A stretch of DNA of 12,888 bases, taken from Hymenochaete sp. R1. Taxonomy: Eukaryota; Basidiomycota; Agaricomycetes; Hymenochaetales; Hymenochaetaceae. The notes under the pieces are model-generated. The model made no database searches and was not told the DNA's origin. It worked only from the letters and a program-made list of their open reading frames with translations. The translations under genes were made by a program, and so were the position numbers. Shown in pieces: positions 10,443 to 12,888 of this stretch; within the stretch, counting starts at the first letter, position 1, and every line of letters starts with the position of its first letter. The stretch covers positions 1 through 12,888 of the forward strand of contig JAFREE010000317.1 of NCBI GenBank assembly GCA_019400425.1. Reading direction: 5' to 3'.

Positions 10443-11548
10443 ATGCCTACGACCAAGAGACGCGGTGGCGGTCTCTTCCCGGGGCTCTTCAAACGAGGCA
10501 ATGAGCAGAAGGCCACTGGCAACGGGTCTTCTGTTAAGGGAAAGCCTGGGCCTCCGTCTGAGGATACTTGGACGATTATCGCACGCGGTGAGTGCTCTGC
10601 TTTCGAGTCTGGAGTCTGTCCCGGGCCCTCCTCCTGGTTTCGATAGAAACAAAAGTCGGGTTGGGGGAGTGTGATGCCTATTGCTACTTGTATTACTGAC
10701 CACTACACGATGATTGTTTTTTTCCCCTTGTTTTAAAAAAAATCCGGTGCCGATTCTCACCCGAAATAGAAGTGGAGCGGTACGGATGTAGATTAGATAT
10801 CGACATAGTCAAAGAAAATGACAATGCTAAGAGTCGCTTCAAGTCCAAGGAAAAGAAGGAGAAGGAGTATAACGAGTATAAGCGTAAGACTGAGTTTCGC
10901 ATCTATCTTGGAGCTCTGGGCCGTGACTGACTTTCCGGACGCGCGTTTCTTTCCCTCTCCCTCTTGACAGTATGCCCGAAAGCGGAAGTCGTCGCCTGTT
11001 TCCGCTATGTGAGCATTGCGGACACAGACGGCCCTGGGACGAGGAAGACGGAGAAGCCCCAGCTGAGGAAGGGGCTCACGCAGCAGCTTTTGGGTAAAGT
11101 CAAGAAAGGAGAGAAAGGAGATAAATCCAAGAAGAAGGCGAAAGGCGTTCAGTTCGCCGACTCGGAGTCGGAGAGCCAGACTCAGCCCGTCCCTTCCATC
11201 TCTCCACCCAACCCGCATGCCCCGCTCCTTCTGTACAAGGCGCTCTGCGGCAGCGGCAGCGCCGAGGACAAGAAAAAGGAAGAAGAGCGGCAAGACAAGG
11301 AGTTCCTGACGAAACTCAACAAGTGGAAGGAAACGCGCATGGGCCGGATGATGCACGAGGCGCATGGGCACTACAAGATCGAGAAGGCGTATAAGGCGAA
11401 AATGGCGAGGAGGGCGAGGGAGGAGGAGGAGAGGAAGAGGAACGAGGAGCTGGAGGAGGAGGAAGACAGGGCGAAGAAGTGGTCTGAGGAGATGTCGAAT
11501 GAGGAGAGGCAGCGGCTGCACGATGCGATGCATATGGGGCCGTCCTAG
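10443..11548 (+). CDS. Charged protein of unknown family, tandem paralogue 2 (3 exons, 278 aa)
   Basis: Exons are 10443-10587, 10770-10883 and 10971-11548. Introns are 182 nt (GTGAGT...AAATAG) and 87 nt (GTAAGA...TTGACAG), both phase 1, and the joined frame is 837 nt. The first exon has exactly the length of that of the upstream paralogue (145 nt). Shared blocks are KRRGGGLFPGLFKR at the N-terminus, RKGLTQQLL, GDKSKKKAKGVQF, LLYKA, FLTKLNKWKETR and KWSEEMSNEERQRLHDAM near the C-terminus. Exon 2 contributes a lysine/glutamate-rich stretch (KSKEKKEKEYNEYK). Compared with its neighbour, the C-terminal third carries a longer Arg/Glu helix (about residues 230-262, for example RRAREEEERKRNEELEEEE), probably a single alpha-helix or coiled coil. 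No signal peptide or membrane segment is seen. Family and function are unknown to me; a shared upstream promoter with paralogue 1 is unlikely because each has its own flank. Confidence 0.83.
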
Positions 11549-12080
11549 GTCGAGTTCAAGTTGTACATCGCGAATTGAAAATCGACGACGGTAAGTAGTA
11601 AGCACTTTTCTCGAGCGCCTCAATCCATCTTGAGTTTAAAGTGGATTGTGTGGTGTTTATAAATACTGTACACGTACATAGAAGGGCTGGTCCCGCCGGC
11701 GTTTGCTTGAGTATACCTTTCTTTTTTTCCCTTGGTTTTGTTTCTCTGCGAATTAGATTCAATAGTTTTCCTCCTCCTGGTTGAGTCGCACGACATAGTA
11801 TCGTGCTGGGAACCATATCCGGGTCGGCTGCTTCGCGAGCAGTCTGTGCCAGTAGTGCAAGTCCAGTTCCATCACGAACGAGAACGATCTGGCCTGTGGC
11901 CCACAGTGACTAGGATTCGAGCTGCAAAACGCAAAGTCTACAGGTAGCTGAAAGGTACAGATCCAGAGTGGATTTTGAGCGTCTTTATGAATGATGAAAT
12001 AAGAATACTTTGCCATGAGCAACGTACACCCCTTCCGAATCCGATTATCCGAATCCACCAAATTACAGATAGAGGATAGA
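11549..12080 (+). other. 3' flank of paralogue 2
   Basis: No gene is supported. The stretch contains the second copy of the 3'-flank repeat (11638-11720), the second CTGCAAAACGCAAA (11922-11935) and two TCCGAATCC words near 12036 and 12050. A 420-nt minus-strand open frame overlaps it, but its composition and lack of context make it a chance frame. Confidence 0.55.
11638..11720 (+). repeat. 3'-flank repeat, copy 2
   Basis: Begins AAAGTGGATTGTGTGG, then ATAGAAGGGCTGGTCC and GTATACCTTTC, in the same order as copy 1 after the first paralogue. Differences are mostly C/T changes plus a longer AT-rich middle and a short extra GC-rich piece. Confidence 0.7.
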
Positions 12081-12088
12081 GGGTGCGA

Positions 12089-12120
12089 TAGTCGGTAGTC
12101 GGTAGTCGGTAGTCGGTAGT
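12089..12120 (+). repeat. Tandem 7-mer array (TAGTCGG)
   Basis: Four perfect copies of TAGTCGG followed by a partial TAGT. It marks the start of a repeat-rich, GT-rich stretch that runs to the end of the window. Confidence 0.9.
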
Positions 12121-12200
12121 GCCTGTGCCTGTTTGCGTGAGATAGAATATCGTTCGAACGCCGAAAGGTTCCCGTCAAATTGATATTTCAAAAAAAAACT

Positions 12201-12813
12201 TGAAGCACGGATCGAAGCGGTGGCGCTGTGTGCTGTGTGTCGTGTGCGGTGTGTCGTACAACTAGGAGTCACTCAGACTCAGTCAGCAACGGTCGGTCAG
12301 TGTCAGTGTCAGTCAGTGTCCAAGTGGCGAAAGAGAGACGATTAATATTAGACTTGATATCCATACATGCACACGTACCAAAACCCAAAACTTGAGAGGG
12401 GGGGGGGGGGATCCCGAATCCCGAATCGCGTTCAGATTGAAGTCGAAGTTTTAAAGCCGATGACGCCGGCGCCATATGCATATGCTTCAAGTGACCGGCC
12501 GGGTACTTAGTATGCGCATGATATGCAGCGCAGAAAGCACCTCAGGACCCTCGGACCCTCAAGAGCAGGACCCTGACCACCAGTACGAGTGACACATCCG
12601 TGATCGTTGATGGCGTCCGGTGTTTTCAGTAACCACTAGTACTGGTGGCATACGCACATGCGTATGTGTGTGGCTACTTATATGTAGGCCAATGATCGTT
12701 GGTGTGGTGTGTCGGTGGTGTGTCGGTGTATGTGTATGTGGATCTACCGCGAACGAGTGAACACCGTCACTACTCACTTGCGTCCGCTCCTCTGTTCGCA
12801 AGGCTCCGACCGT
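12201..12813. repeat. GT-rich low-complexity region with short direct and inverted repeats
   Basis: Visible elements are GT-rich runs at 12227-12256, CAGT-type units at 12271-12320, a run of 13 G at 12398-12410, three GGACCCT words (12545, 12553, 12568), and a 10-bp inverted pair CCACCAGTAC / GTACTGGTGG (12577-12586 and 12639-12648). There is also a perfect hairpin CATACGCA / TGCGTATG (12649-12656 and 12659-12666) and two tandem GGTGTGTCGGT copies (12706-12727). No coding capacity is supported. Confidence 0.7.

Positions 12814-12888
<75 letters not shown>
12814..12888. repeat. Terminal poly-G run (75 G)
   Basis: The window ends in 75 uninterrupted G residues. This is neither a TTAGGG-type telomere nor a plausible native tract. 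The likely cause is dark-cycle G calls from two-colour short-read chemistry carried into the assembly at a contig end. Confidence 0.85.

Noticed and set aside
10793..11623. Long minus-strand open frame opposite paralogue 2
   Set aside because: Its leucine/arginine-rich text mirrors the Lys/Glu-rich codons of the plus-strand gene, which has conserved introns and a paralogue.
11900..11930. GATTCGAGC resembling a tRNA T-loop
   Set aside because: No matching acceptor stem, anticodon arm or D-loop around it.
12559..12801. Histidine/threonine-rich minus-strand open frame near the end
   Set aside because: It is translation of GT-rich repeats with no gene-like context.
12814..12888. Poly-G end as a telomere
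   Set aside because: Basidiomycete telomeres are typically TTAGGG arrays; no such unit is present.

Overview
The window looks like nuclear DNA from a filamentous basidiomycete, probably an Agaricomycete. The genes are dense, well-spaced and intron-rich. Many introns are 51-58 nt, with GT-AG ends and CTGAC/CTGAT-like branch sites, and the proteins carry long Ser/Pro-rich disordered tails. No bacterial, viral or transposon genes, rRNA, tRNA or CRISPR were found. All calls come from reading the sequence; nothing was searched.

There are four protein-coding genes. (A) On the minus strand, 3009 to 545, a three-exon gene for a 687-residue disordered protein with three GRGG-type motifs, the signature of the fungal DUF3602 / Par32-like family. 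(B) On the minus strand, 8149 to 4572, a gene of about 15 exons for a multi-spanning membrane protein of about 830 residues with a disordered cytoplasmic-type tail of about 455 residues. Its exons were joined by matching intron phase at every junction. The first coding stretch, about 7871 to 7742, stays ambiguous because the natural frame holds two TGA codons. (C) and (D) On the plus strand, 9018-9918 and 10443-11548, two tandem paralogues of a small, highly charged protein family that I do not recognise. They have the same three-exon layout, the same intron phases and equal first-exon lengths.

B and C are divergent and share an intergenic region of about 870 bp. A and B are tandem on the minus strand, separated by about 1.56 kb with no convincing gene. 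The C/D duplication is not only coding: a segment downstream of each stop and a further identical 14-mer are also shared, so a block of DNA was duplicated.

From about 12.08 kb the sequence becomes GT-rich and repetitive (a 7-mer tandem array, CAGT-type units, inverted repeats, 11-mer repeats). The window ends in 75 consecutive G residues, most likely an assembly or sequencing artefact at a contig end. The four genes show no obvious shared pathway. The most notable points are the C/D family with its conserved flank, a GC-AG intron in C opposite a GT-AG intron in D, and the 17-nt microexon and unresolved 5' end in B.
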